64,000 nucleotides of DNA from an uncultured Bacteroidota bacterium (GTDB taxonomy: Bacteria > Bacteroidota > Bacteroidia > Bacteroidales > VadinHA17). The translations under genes and the position numbers were made by a program. The notes under the pieces were generated by a model, which made no database searches, was not told the origin of the DNA, and saw only the letters and a program-made list of their open reading frames with translations. The stretch spans positions 29,291-93,290 of the forward strand of contig CAIJYD010000069.1 in assembly GCA_903824785.1 (NCBI GenBank). The letters are read 5' to 3'. Below are positions 18,401 through 26,326 of the stretch, piece by piece (the stretch's first letter is position 1; each line of letters opens with the position of its first letter).

Positions 18401-18913
18401 ATCGATAGAGAAGTTACCATTAATGTCGCTGTTAATCCCGGTGGTGGTTCCTTTTATTGTTACATTCACACCTGGCAGAGCCTCGCCGGTATTGCTGGTA
18501 ATTTTACCTGTAATTCTGATCTGCTGAGGCACCGGGGCTTCTGTCAGATATTCAGGTGCAAGGATTATTTTGCGGTCGATGATGGTATACTTAACATCAG
18601 TACCTGCAAACAGATCATCAAGTATAACATTAATTGACTGGTCGTTTGCTGAGATATCCACTTTACGGTCGATATCAAGCAATTTTTCGTTGTACAGAAA
18701 GAAGAATTCACTTTCCGCTTCAATTTTATCAAGAACACTGACAAGCTGTGTACCTGAGAAATTGACTGACAGTCTCGTTTTCTGCGAATATGCGTCAACA
18801 GCATGAGCCTGCAGAACTCCGAGAATCAATAGAATAGTAGCAATTCGCATGATTAGTAGGGTTTTTTTCAGAGAATGTAAAAACAATTCCCTAAAAGGTT
18901 TGTTTTTTTTCAT
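15461..18913 (-). CDS. SusC/RagA TonB-dependent outer-membrane receptor with STN domain
   Basis: 1150 residues. A long N-terminus with signal peptide is followed by an STN/secretin-like signalling domain (about 50-110, LSVNFSGTQLVSVLDKIEAE). Next come a carboxypeptidase-regulatory-like domain (about 130-205, GKITSNTGEALPGVNVTIKG), a TonB plug (about 215-340, GNTSLNGNQQPLYVVDGMPI) and a 22-strand-type barrel ending in NIGFNLNLRF. It imports the ligand captured by SusD using TonB energy. The STN domain is the part that contacts FecR in the periplasm, fitting the FecR and ECF genes just upstream. Its leader carries an apparent antisense RNA gene on the other strand (18925-18990). Confidence 0.97.
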   Translation of the reverse strand: MKKNKPFRELFLHSLKKTLLIMRIATILLILGVLQAHAVDAYSQKTRLSVNFSGTQLVSVLDKIEAESEFFFLYNEKLLDIDRKVDISANDQSINVILDDLFAGTDVKYTIIDRKIILAPEYLTEAPVPQQIRITGKITSNTGEALPGVNVTIKGTTTGINSDINGNFSIDVPNNQATLQFSFIGYTPQEIVVGSQTVVNVALAESMLQMDEVVVTAFGIKKEKKALAYAVQEVRGEAFTEARMNNVATSLTGKIAGVEATQVNSGAGASSRVIVRGNTSLNGNQQPLYVVDGMPINNTNRGPVTSSSALNVDRGDGISSMNPDDIASISVLKGGAAAALYGSQAANGVILITTKKGTIQKGIGVEITSDANFGTPAVFPNYQYVYGQGNDGVKPATAAAALSSGRLSYGAKLDGSMVMQFDGVERPYSAVNVKQNIKNFYQPSQNFSNTVAFNAGNQNMQMRLSVSDTRAKDQQPNSEYFKKTANLNVRGTLGKNDFIVIESSVQYNLVDGSNRPNVGYAELNAAWPVYLAANVVDVRNMRGTDPALPGINAATGRELEWNPVPAAVNPYYASYSLHNEDHRQRFISRSSVQFNLLPNLFIKGTMAKDFSTYKDLNYVPKTNAFTPLGYFNSSQDISDKTNFQVLANYKTKFLADAFGLNLMVGANRERDFGTASTANGTEWVIPDFYSLSNLKNRDLVNQSQSSSGTNSVFGEANIDYKNFAYLTFTGRQDWFSVLNPGYNAIFYPSVGGSFILSEVVKLPKLFNFAKIRASWAQVGSATVGAGSINQTYTISTVNAYSLPTLSNPNSLLNPNIRPITATTTEGGFQVQILDNRIGLDVNYYSKKTEDDILYPPISQATGYSAGPRNLGLITNKGWEISLTGTPVKRDNFSWDVSFNFGYNKSKIVELAEGIDVLTLGSAIGGPTIINAVGLPYSTVRAYVMKRDANGTLIYNAATGYEDRVLSDLGVGNPPLLMGLGNSFRYKRFSLTIDLDSKFGAVGYSNAIQYATRFGLTPATLPGRDAGLTVTGVDQTGAPYTKLWNVVDLDTYYNNFGSFYPGQFVYKTDFIKLRRMILKYEIPSSVLSFLKIQGASVAVTGLNLFTLYQDKRVKDAGIDPEMQQTVGNAQGSQGVAMPITRNIGFNLNLRF

Positions 18914-18920
18914 AGATTTG
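18913..18920 (+). promoter_or_regulatory. Plus-strand promoter in the susC start region, -7 element
   Basis: TAGATTTG matches TAnnTTTG exactly, on the strand opposite to susC. It overlaps the first base of the susC start codon. It points toward the terminator at 18960-18990. No good -33 TTG at the usual spacing was found. Confidence 0.45.
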
Positions 18921-18924
18921 ATGT

Positions 18925-18990
18925 GTTTTAAGTTAAAAATATCAGAATGATGTTTTTGGGGAAATCGTTGGCGCGATTTCCTTTTTTTTT
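18925..18990 (+). ncRNA. Candidate cis-antisense RNA to the susC leader (DonS-like)
   Basis: Predicted RNA of about 65 nt, transcribed opposite to the untranslated stretch between fecR and susC. Seen in the sequence: a -7 element at 18913-18920 and, about 40 bases later, a perfect 8-bp hairpin followed by nine T, with no plus-strand gene nearby that would need a terminator. In Bacteroides fragilis the DonS family of small antisense RNAs lies at the same place in ECF/FecR-controlled SusCD loci and represses susC. Assignment to that family is inference from position and signals. The 5' end is approximate. Confidence 0.5.
18960..18990 (+). terminator. Intrinsic terminator, plus strand, in susC leader
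   Basis: Stem GGAAATCG (18960-18967) pairs with CGATTTCC (18974-18981), loop TTGGCG, followed by nine T (18982-18990). On the minus strand the same hairpin is followed by CCAAAAA, so it would not terminate fecR-susC transcription. Confidence 0.75.
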
Positions 18991-19049
18991 GTTCTGGTTA
19001 AGGTCCTTTGGTTCTTTTCATAGATAGATGAGTTAGTTAATAATGGTTG

Positions 19050-20114
19050 TCAGTTTTTAAGATAGATAGTAACTTTTTCTTTATCGTAAGTGCCGTTGGA
19101 TAGTATTTTACGCGGTGAAATAGAGTATCTGATAGGGGAGGTCATTGACAAAAACCTGAGAACCTCTTCAATTTTATCATCCTCAAATGTTGCCCTGAAT
19201 GAATATTTCTCAAGCTCTTTGTCGGCAATAACAACGTTTACATTATACCATCGCTCCAGACGTCTGCCTACTTCAGCCATAAGGTCTCCCCTGAAAACAA
19301 GCTTACCCTCCGTCCATGCATTGTATTTTGACGGATCGGTAATCGACTTGCTTATATTTCCATTATGAAAAACAAGTCTTTCCAGAGGGCGCATGATAAC
19401 TTTTTCTTCATTCTTATTATTTTTAAACTCCACTTTGCCATTAAGAAGGACCACTTCAACGTAATTTTCTGCGGGATAAGCGCTTAGATTGAAATTGGTT
19501 CCAAGTACATTAACAGTTGAATTTCCGGTACTTATCTCGAATGGATGCTTTTCATCATGGGTCACGTCAAACCAGGCCTCGCCTTCAAGTTTAATCTGCC
19601 TTTTATCGCTGAATGGCAGTGAATAGCTGAGCCTTGAACCACTGTTAAGCATACCATTTGTTCCATCCGGAAGGTTAAATGAGACTCTGGAGCCCATCGG
19701 AGCAAAGATTGTGGTTAGAACAGGTTGGTCGGTGGTTGTAATAACTGCCTCATTAACATTAGCCTGTGAATCAGTATTTAGATGTCTGTATCCAATGATT
19801 CCGGCTAAAAGGAGGGGTAAAAGAAGAATTGCTGCAACCTTCATGTAACCTTTAGTGAACTTTTGCAGAATGGACCTCTTCTTCTTATCCTCATTAGTTC
19901 TTATTGTATGGTGAACACGGTCAAGAAGGTGAGTGAGGTCATAATCGGAAGTTGAAGGATTCTTCAGCATATTATTCCAGTCTTTTTCGACCATTTGCCG
20001 AAGAGTATAGTTTTCCTCTCCCTGTAAAAAAAGAGATTCTACCCACTCTTTTTCATTATTGTCGGCTTTGCCATCAATATACCGTTCAATTTTTTCTGAA
20101 TCTTTCTGTGCCAA
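19050..20114 (-). CDS. FecR-type anti-sigma factor
   Basis: 354 residues, starting at TTG 20114; there is no ATG or GTG before the conserved N-terminus. A short cytoplasmic domain (about 1-85) binds the sigma factor. A membrane span (about 90-112, VAAILLLPLLLAGIIGY) leads to a periplasmic FecR domain (about 135-235) with LPDGTNGMLNSGSRLSYS and GEAWFDVTHDEKHPFEIS. The C-terminal domain (about 280-354) has the DUF4974-like YNVNVVIADKELEKYSFRA. It holds the ECF sigma factor inactive until SusC signals that ligand is bound. Upstream gap of 201 bases contains two stem-loops. Confidence 0.95.
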   Translation of the reverse strand: MAQKDSEKIERYIDGKADNNEKEWVESLFLQGEENYTLRQMVEKDWNNMLKNPSTSDYDLTHLLDRVHHTIRTNEDKKKRSILQKFTKGYMKVAAILLLPLLLAGIIGYRHLNTDSQANVNEAVITTTDQPVLTTIFAPMGSRVSFNLPDGTNGMLNSGSRLSYSLPFSDKRQIKLEGEAWFDVTHDEKHPFEISTGNSTVNVLGTNFNLSAYPAENYVEVVLLNGKVEFKNNKNEEKVIMRPLERLVFHNGNISKSITDPSKYNAWTEGKLVFRGDLMAEVGRRLERWYNVNVVIADKELEKYSFRATFEDDKIEEVLRFLSMTSPIRYSISPRKILSNGTYDKEKVTIYLKN

Positions 20115-20172
20115 GCTTGTGCTTTTTTAAAGTTTGTATTATGATAAAACAGGATTTCCCGTTAGTTTATAT

Positions 20173-20193
20173 TATACCCTCAAGGGTGGTATA
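20173..20193. repeat. Inverted repeat between sigma factor and fecR (first)
   Basis: TATACC and GGTATA flank nine bases; a nested CCCT-CA-AGGG also pairs. Either a protein-binding dyad or an mRNA stem-loop, 59 bases or more before the fecR start. Confidence 0.5.
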
Positions 20194-20213
20194 TCTCATG
20201 TGAAAAATGATAT

Positions 20214-20236
20214 TTATTACCGTGATATGGTAATAA
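20214..20236. repeat. Inverted repeat between sigma factor and fecR (second)
   Basis: Perfect 8-bp stem TTATTACC/GGTAATAA with a 7-base loop. In the minus direction it is followed a few bases later by five T, too weak and too far away for a convincing terminator. Confidence 0.5.
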
Positions 20237-20315
20237 TCGTTGAGAAATAAATATAATCTGGCTTTAATGTGTTATTGCAGAGTATATTATAAAAATAAAA
20301 TAATTGGTTTTTATT

Positions 20316-20900
20316 TCAGGTGAAGAAGAATGAAAACAAAAGAAGAAAAGCGAAATCTTCATTTCGCAGGTGGCTACGGATAAACTTCAGGCTTTCCGAA
20401 ATATAATTATCTATTGTGCCCGGTGAAAGACCAAGCTCTGCAGCAATTTCTTTGGTAGATTTTCCCTCCTCCCGGCTTTTCATAAAGATAATCTTTTGCC
20501 TTTCAGGGAGTTTCGTTATTATTATCTGTACCTGATCGAGAACAGACTTATAATCAATTCCTTCTCCTATTTCAAAAGAAGAGAGCGGATTACCCGCGAT
20601 TGTGTCTGTAATGAATTTTTGTCTGTAGCTGTTTTTTCGAAATATATTGCAGATACTGTTGTATGCTATAGTGAAAAGATATGATTTAAATGATGATTCT
20701 TTTTCAAGGATCCTGTAGTTTTCCCAGACCTTCAGAAAAACAGACTGTACAAGTTCCTCTGCTTCAGCGGCCGACCGGAGATATTTCAACCCAAAAGCAT
20801 AAAGTTGCTTCGAATATTTGAGGTAAATAAGGTCGAATGCTTCGATGTCACCTTTTTGCAGTCTCTCTACTAATTCCTTATCGTCAGTGACTATTTTCAA
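20316..20900 (-). CDS. ECF sigma-70 factor of the SusCD locus
   Basis: 194 residues. Sigma region 2 is at about 10-95 (FDLIYLKYSKQLYAFGLKYL, EELVQSVFLKVWENY). Region 4 is at about 120-180 (LPERQKIIFMKSREEGKSTKEI then LSPGTIDNYISESLKFI), matching the Bacteroidota SusCD-associated ECF group. The start is TTG at 20900, the only standard start codon after the in-frame stop upstream. It probably directs transcription of susC and the following gene when released by FecR. A phenylalanine-rich C-terminal tail (FAFLLLFSFFFT) is seen in related proteins. Confidence 0.93.
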   Translation of the reverse strand: MKIVTDDKELVERLQKGDIEAFDLIYLKYSKQLYAFGLKYLRSAAEAEELVQSVFLKVWENYRILEKESSFKSYLFTIAYNSICNIFRKNSYRQKFITDTIAGNPLSSFEIGEGIDYKSVLDQVQIIITKLPERQKIIFMKSREEGKSTKEIAAELGLSPGTIDNYISESLKFIRSHLRNEDFAFLLLFSFFFT

Positions 20901-20969
20901 ATTTCTGCTAATTTATATTTGTAAAGATATCTTTTAAAACATCATTTATCAATAGAATAAAGTTAAAAT

Positions 20970-23801
20970 TTACATATCTATTCCGGAACTGCTTACCCGA
21001 TCCGCAAGGTACACTATTGATTTATGTGAAATTCCTGTATGCAGGCTTAAACCGATTTCGCAGGTCCGGCTTGTTGAATAACCATGTTTAACTTCATCCG
21101 GCAATTGCATTCTTAAATTCCGTAATCCGTGTTTATTAAGTTCCGGATATGTGAACCCGCGGTCTCCGGCAAACCCACAGCAATTTGTATCTGCAACAAT
21201 TACTTTTGAGGCACAGATCCTTGCCAGGTCTGCCAGTTTTGTCTCCAGCCCCATTTTTTTCATACTGCAAACAGGAAACACAGTTACCGTTTCATCAGAT
21301 CTGTTTATAGTTAAATTGGGCATAAGGTATGTTAATATGAACTCAACCGGCTCATAAAGTCTGAGTTGCTGATTCATGTTTTCCTTCATCGTATATAAGC
21401 AGGGGCTCATATCGCAAAGCACAGGATATTCTCCATTCCTGCTGGCTTTCATCAGGACAGCTTCCAGCTCCTTCGATTTTTTTCCACCGGCATTACCATA
21501 ACCTTTACTGGAAAAGGCCATTCCACAGCAGAGATTATTCATGTTTTCAGGGTAGATCACTTCATAACCGCCTTTATTTATAAGGTTTTTAAGAGATTCC
21601 GAAAGCTGCTTTTCTTCGCAGTGATCGCGCGATACGCCCATGGAGCGGTTAATGCATGAGGGGAAATAAACTACTTTCTGAAGGTTTTCAGGGAAGCTGT
21701 TTATACCTTCTTTTATTCTTTTTGCACCTCCCGGCATATAGGGATTCCAAAAAGGAATGGTGTTGCCCGACAATTTTCGAAGTGCGCCTGAAATGCCTTT
21801 CATTACAGCTGTGCCGAGTATCAGGTGAAAAATACTTACAACTGAGAGAGCTGTTCTGGCTGCGGAAGTAATAAAACTCATCCTGCCGGCTATCAGGTTT
21901 GAAATTTTCTGTTCTTTGCCGATCTGTTCTGAACGGAGGTTCTTTATTAGTTTTCCTGTATCTATTTTTACTGGGCAACTGACGGCACACAGGCTGTCGG
22001 CAGCACAGGTATTGTTACCAGAATATGAAAAGGATTTTACCAGAGAAGCTGCAATGTGCGGCTGATGTCCGCTTTTTGAAAGAGATACAATTTCCCTGTG
22101 GACAACAATGCGCTGACGCGGGGTGAGTGTTAGCCCGGCAGAGACACAGGCAGGTTCACAAAACCCGCATTCTGTGCATTTATCAATAACCTCGCTGGCA
22201 GCAGGAATCGGTTTTAGATTTTGAAGGTGAACCTCTTTGTCGGGGTTGAGTATTACACCGGGATTAAGAATGTTGAGTGGGTCGAAAATATGCTTTATCT
22301 CCTTCATAAGCTGAAAGGCCTCTTTACCCCATTCCATTTCAACAAATGGTGCCATGTTACGGCCTGTTCCGTGCTCAGCTTTCAGGGAGCCGTCATATTT
22401 ATGGACAACCAGTTCAGAAACTTCAGCCATTAATTTCCCATATCTGTCGATCTCTGCCTGCGTGCTAAAGTCCTGGGTGAAAACAAAATGCAGATTTCCT
22501 TCAAGGGCATGGCCAAAAATAACCGCTTCGTCGTACCTGAATTTCCTGAGAATTTCCTGAAGGTCAGATGTTGCCTCAGCAAGTGATGGGACAGGAAAAG
22601 CGACATCTTCAATTATAACGGTAGTTCCCGTTTTACGCATGGCACCTACTGACGGAAACAGACCCTTGCGGATTTTCCACAGAAGCTCATATTCGGCAGG
22701 TATATCTGTAAAACTAATATCCATGACGACAGCTATGGAGCTGACTGATTCCTTCAGTATTTCAATGTTTTTGTGCAGGGCATAATGGTCAGAAGCTACT
22801 GTTTCAACAAGAAGGGCACAAACATTTTCATCAAGTAATTTCAGATACTCCGGCATCCCTGCCTGATTTTCAACAGACCGCAGTCCTGCACGGTCAATAA
22901 GTTCGACTGCGGAGACAGGATTGGATTTCAGGATAGTAACAGCCCTACACGCTTTTTCAATATCAGGAAAAATCATCAGGGAGCTAGCTCTGAACGGATG
23001 TTCGATAACGGTATTGAATTTAATTTCTGAAATGAACCCGAGAGTTCCTTCCGAGCCAATCATCAGGTGTTCAATAATATCTGCAGAGTCGGAGAAATCG
23101 ATAAGGGCATTAAGGCTATAGCCTGTAGTGTTCTTCATCTTATATTTTCTGCTGATCCTCTCAGCAAGAACAGGATTCTCTCTGGCCGATTTCGCAAGGC
23201 GCTCAATACCGGAAAGGATTTCAGGATGTATTTTGCGGAATGCCTCTATACTCTCTTTATTACGGGTTTCGAGAATGGTTCCGTCTGAAAGGATTATCCT
23301 CATGCCTGCAACTGTTTTATAGGAATTTTCGGCAGTTCCGCAACACATTCCACTTGCATTGTTTGCCGCTATCCCGCCGATCATGGCAGCATTTATCGAT
23401 GCCGGATCGGGTCCTATTTTTCTCCCGTAAGGTGCCAGCAGTGCATTGGCTTTGCCTCCTGTTATTCCGGGCTCAAGAGTTATTTCAGTACCATTTTCGC
23501 TGATATTGAATTTTTTCCAGTAGCTTCCAGCAATAACGAGTACAGAATCGGTAATTGCCTGACCTGAAAGACTGGTGCCTGCTGCTCTGAAAGTTACAGG
23601 AATAGCCATTTTTGAAGACTCCTGCAGAATAAGCGAAACCTCATTTTCATTCTTTGCCCTTATCACTAGCTTAGGTATGAGCCTGTAAAAACTTGCATCG
23701 GTTCCGAAAGCCAGAGTATGAAGAGGATCATGAAAAATTCTTTTATGGTCGATCGATTCAATAAGACGGTTATAAAGAACCTTATAATTTCCGTAAAGCA
23801 T
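20970..23801 (-). CDS. FAD-linked oxidase fused to iron-sulfur subunit (GlcD/GlcF-like)
   Basis: 943 residues. The N-terminal half has an FAD-binding type-4 domain (about 45-270; VTFRAAGTSLSGQAI, GGIAANNASGMCCGT) and the FAD-oxidase C-terminal domain (about 275-525). The C-terminal half carries ferredoxin-type cysteines (CTECGFCEPACVSAG and CAADSLCAVSCPV) and two CCG motifs (NNLCCGMAFSSKG and TNCCGFAGDRGF), as in GlcF and LutA/E proteins. Such fusions oxidise D-2-hydroxyacids (lactate, glycolate or 2-hydroxyglutarate) and pass electrons to the respiratory chain; the substrate cannot be chosen from sequence alone. It stands alone, 69 bases upstream of the ECF gene, with no clear promoter element recognised. 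Confidence 0.93.
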   Translation of the reverse strand: MLYGNYKVLYNRLIESIDHKRIFHDPLHTLAFGTDASFYRLIPKLVIRAKNENEVSLILQESSKMAIPVTFRAAGTSLSGQAITDSVLVIAGSYWKKFNISENGTEITLEPGITGGKANALLAPYGRKIGPDPASINAAMIGGIAANNASGMCCGTAENSYKTVAGMRIILSDGTILETRNKESIEAFRKIHPEILSGIERLAKSARENPVLAERISRKYKMKNTTGYSLNALIDFSDSADIIEHLMIGSEGTLGFISEIKFNTVIEHPFRASSLMIFPDIEKACRAVTILKSNPVSAVELIDRAGLRSVENQAGMPEYLKLLDENVCALLVETVASDHYALHKNIEILKESVSSIAVVMDISFTDIPAEYELLWKIRKGLFPSVGAMRKTGTTVIIEDVAFPVPSLAEATSDLQEILRKFRYDEAVIFGHALEGNLHFVFTQDFSTQAEIDRYGKLMAEVSELVVHKYDGSLKAEHGTGRNMAPFVEMEWGKEAFQLMKEIKHIFDPLNILNPGVILNPDKEVHLQNLKPIPAASEVIDKCTECGFCEPACVSAGLTLTPRQRIVVHREIVSLSKSGHQPHIAASLVKSFSYSGNNTCAADSLCAVSCPVKIDTGKLIKNLRSEQIGKEQKISNLIAGRMSFITSAARTALSVVSIFHLILGTAVMKGISGALRKLSGNTIPFWNPYMPGGAKRIKEGINSFPENLQKVVYFPSCINRSMGVSRDHCEEKQLSESLKNLINKGGYEVIYPENMNNLCCGMAFSSKGYGNAGGKKSKELEAVLMKASRNGEYPVLCDMSPCLYTMKENMNQQLRLYEPVEFILTYLMPNLTINRSDETVTVFPVCSMKKMGLETKLADLARICASKVIVADTNCCGFAGDRGFTYPELNKHGLRNLRMQLPDEVKHGYSTSRTCEIGLSLHTGISHKSIVYLADRVSSSGIDM

Positions 23802-23898
23802 AATTCAGTTTTGTTAGATTATCGGTCACTAAAAGTAAGTATATAATTCAGTCCTTACAAAAAAAAGAGGATGCTAACCAATCCTAACCGTAAATGTC

Positions 23899-23906
23899 TA
23901 ATTTTG
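23899..23906 (+). promoter_or_regulatory. Promoter of the DUF5063-exonuclease-rlmI-tex group, -7 element
   Basis: TAATTTTG matches TAnnTTTG exactly, 21 bases before the ATG at 23928. This rules against the possible start at 23871, which would lie upstream of the transcript. Confidence 0.5.
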
Positions 23907-23927
23907 TACCACAATAAAAAAAAGACT

Positions 23928-24551
23928 ATGGATACCACTCCAGATCCGGTTTATTCAAGAAATGTTATTGAATTTGTGGCTGTTGCAAACGAATACTGCA
24001 AATATTCAGAACATGCTTCCGAGCTGAAAGGGGATGAGTTGCTGAAGATTATGCAACGAATTATGCCTTTAATGTATCTGAAAGCATCATTGTTACCCGA
24101 CTTAACTCCCTTTTTTGAGGATGGAAATGAAAAATTCGTTCTTGAATCTGACTGGATCAGAATTGAGGAGATCCTTAAAGAGAAATTCGGAACAGCAAAT
24201 GATTTTCCTGAAGTATTTGATGAAAAGATTAACGAAACTGATGGACATGTTATTTCAAGTATCTCTGAGAATATGGCTGATATCTACCAGGACATGAAAG
24301 ATTTTCTTCTCCTGTATCAGACAGGCACTGTAGAGGTTATGAATGATGCCGTATGGGAATGCCGAATGAATTTTGAGAACTTCTGGGGTCAGAAGCTCGT
24401 GAATTCAATGAGAGCAATTCATAAGTTTATATATTCGGGGGAAGAGATGGGAAAAGTTGAAACTGATTTAGATGGAAATGATGAAAGAAGAAACACTTCA
24501 GACTGGTTTATTACAAGAAGACAAAAAGATTTCAGAGGAGAAATTGAATAG
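23928..24551 (+). CDS. DUF5063 family protein
   Basis: 207 residues from the ATG at 23928 (MDTTPDPVYSRNVIEFVAVA). The sequence is acidic and helical, with no signal peptide, membrane segment or catalytic motif. It resembles DUF5063 proteins that lie beside a 3'-5' exonuclease gene in many Bacteroidota. Function unknown. Its C-terminal coding region overlaps the start of the exonuclease gene by up to about 70-80 bases in another frame, suggesting tight co-expression. The conserved pairing hints at a shared role in nucleic-acid metabolism, but that is only guilt by association. Confidence 0.8.
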   Translation: MDTTPDPVYSRNVIEFVAVANEYCKYSEHASELKGDELLKIMQRIMPLMYLKASLLPDLTPFFEDGNEKFVLESDWIRIEEILKEKFGTANDFPEVFDEKINETDGHVISSISENMADIYQDMKDFLLLYQTGTVEVMNDAVWECRMNFENFWGQKLVNSMRAIHKFIYSGEEMGKVETDLDGNDERRNTSDWFITRRQKDFRGEIE

Positions 24552-25131
24552 TTTGTATAGGGAAAACATTACTGTTGAGGAACTTGCAGAATGTGAGCTA
24601 TCGTGGTTCAAAGGAGAAATTGTGCTTGTAGATAACCTTGAAACCTTTTATAAAGTAATTCCGAGGCTTTTAGGTTCGGATCTGCTTGGCTTTGATACTG
24701 AAACCAGACCTACATTCACAAAAGGGAAAAAAAATTCCGTTTCGCTTATTCAGCTTTCCACTGATAAACTTGCATGCCTGTTTCGTATCAATAAGATTGG
24801 TTTTCCTGATGAGCTTATCCGTTTGCTCTCCGATCCTACTGTTATTAAAGCCGGGGTAGCTGTTCACGACGACATCAGGTTTCTTAAGGGTGTAAAGAAG
24901 TTCTCTCCTGCCGGTTTCGTTGATCTTCAGCTTTTTGTAAGAGACTTTGGCATACTGAGTTCAGGATTGAAAAAGCTATCTGCCATTGTTCTGGGTTTCA
25001 GAATATCCAAAAGGCAACAGGTTACAGACTGGGAAGCAGTCGAACTCACTGAAGCTCAGCAGATATATGCAGCAACAGATGCATGGGTGTGTTATGAGAT
25101 TTATTCTAAATTAATTTCACAAAAAAACTAA
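24481..25131 (+). CDS. RNase D-like 3'-5' exonuclease domain protein
   Basis: 216 residues if the ATG at 24481 is used; another ATG lies at 24472. A TTG at 24544 would reduce the overlap with DUF5063 to 8 bases and better fits family length. The DEDD exonuclease fold is clear: motif I LLGFDTETRPTF, motif II around KAGVAVHDDIRFLKG, and the motif III region QQIYAATDAWVCYEIY with the conserved Tyr and Asp. It lacks the HRDC domains of true RNase D. Probably trims RNA or DNA 3' ends. Ends 6 bases before the rlmI-like gene. Confidence 0.88.
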   Translation: MKEETLQTGLLQEDKKISEEKLNSLYRENITVEELAECELSWFKGEIVLVDNLETFYKVIPRLLGSDLLGFDTETRPTFTKGKKNSVSLIQLSTDKLACLFRINKIGFPDELIRLLSDPTVIKAGVAVHDDIRFLKGVKKFSPAGFVDLQLFVRDFGILSSGLKKLSAIVLGFRISKRQQVTDWEAVELTEAQQIYAATDAWVCYEIYSKLISQKN

Positions 25132-25137
25132 ATATAA

Positions 25138-26319
25138 GTGGAACGTATAAAAATAGTACTCAAATCAGGAAAAGAGCAGTCAGTACGCAGATACCATCCG
25201 TGGATTTTCTCAGGGGCAATAAAGAAAACCTATGGTGATCCTGTTGAAGGAGATCTGGTGGATGTATATGACAATAAAGATACTTTTCTCGCTGTCGGAC
25301 ATTATCAGCCCAGTTCTATTGCGGTAAGGATCCTCTCTTTTGAACAGGTTACTCCTGATATAGGTTTTTTCAGAGATAAAATCAGAAAAGCCATCGAATA
25401 CAGGAAAGCTATTGGGATAATCGGGAACCCTGAAATAAATGTATACAGACTTATACATGCAGAAGGCGATGGTTTACCAGGTCTCATCATTGACTTCTAT
25501 AATGGAGTGGCTGTGATGCAAATGCATTCCATAGGGTTCTACCGTATAAGGCAGGAGATTGCCGATATTCTTAAAGAGCTTCTGAAAGATCAGATTGTGG
25601 CTGTTTACGACAAAAGTGAAACAACCATACCTCATATGGCTGAGATAACCGGTGTAAATGAATTTTTGTTTGGAAATTCAGCCCCGTTAGTGGTTACTGA
25701 ATATGGTTATAAATTTAAGATTGACTGGACAACAGGACAAAAGACCGGTTTTTTTATTGATCAGAGGGAAAACAGGAAACTGCTTGAGCAGTTTACTGAA
25801 GGGAAGAGTGTCCTTAATATGTTTGGTTATACAGGTGCATTCTCTGTTTATGCAATGAAAAATGCGGCTTTGGTTCATACTGTTGACAGCTCTTTTCCTG
25901 CAATTGAACTGGCAAAAGAGAATATTAAAATGAATTATGGTGACGATCCCCGGCATGAATCATTTCAGGTTGATGCCTTTGATTATCTGAATCACATTAA
26001 AAATCAGTATGACGTTATTATTCTGGACCCTCCTGCTTTTGCCAAGCACCATAATGTTCTGTCGAATGCTCTGCAGGGATACAAGAGGCTTAATATGAAA
26101 GCAATTGAACAGGTTAAGCCGGGAGGTATCATTTTTACCTTTTCCTGCTCGCAGGTAGTTTCAAAAGAGAATTTCAGGAAATCAGTTTTTGCTGCTGCTG
26201 CCAATACCGGTCGCAGTGTAAGGATCATTCACCAGATAAGCCAGCCACCTGACCATCCTGTGAATATATATCATCCCGAGAGCGAATATCTGAAAGGTCT
26301 GGTTATTTATGTTGAATAG
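25138..26319 (+). CDS. Class I SAM-dependent rRNA (cytosine-C5) methyltransferase, RlmI-type
   Basis: 393 residues from GTG 25138. An N-terminal PUA domain (about 1-75, LKSGKEQSVRRYHPWIFSGA) is followed by an RlmI-like linker and a Rossmann methyltransferase. SAM motifs are QKTGFFIDQRENRKLL, VLNMFGYTGAFSVYAMKNAA and DVIILDPPAFAKH, then FTFSCSQVV with the catalytic Cys. RlmI of E. coli makes m5C1962 in 23S rRNA, and the same role is likely here. Part of a plus-strand group with the exonuclease and tex, with very short gaps. Confidence 0.92.
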   Translation: MERIKIVLKSGKEQSVRRYHPWIFSGAIKKTYGDPVEGDLVDVYDNKDTFLAVGHYQPSSIAVRILSFEQVTPDIGFFRDKIRKAIEYRKAIGIIGNPEINVYRLIHAEGDGLPGLIIDFYNGVAVMQMHSIGFYRIRQEIADILKELLKDQIVAVYDKSETTIPHMAEITGVNEFLFGNSAPLVVTEYGYKFKIDWTTGQKTGFFIDQRENRKLLEQFTEGKSVLNMFGYTGAFSVYAMKNAALVHTVDSSFPAIELAKENIKMNYGDDPRHESFQVDAFDYLNHIKNQYDVIILDPPAFAKHHNVLSNALQGYKRLNMKAIEQVKPGGIIFTFSCSQVVSKENFRKSVFAAAANTGRSVRIIHQISQPPDHPVNIYHPESEYLKGLVIYVE

Positions 26320-26326
26320 CATTATT

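Noticed and set aside
18960..18981. Hairpin in the susC leader as a terminator for fecR
   Set aside because: In the fecR-susC direction the stem is followed by CCAAAAA, not a T run; the T run is only on the opposite strand.
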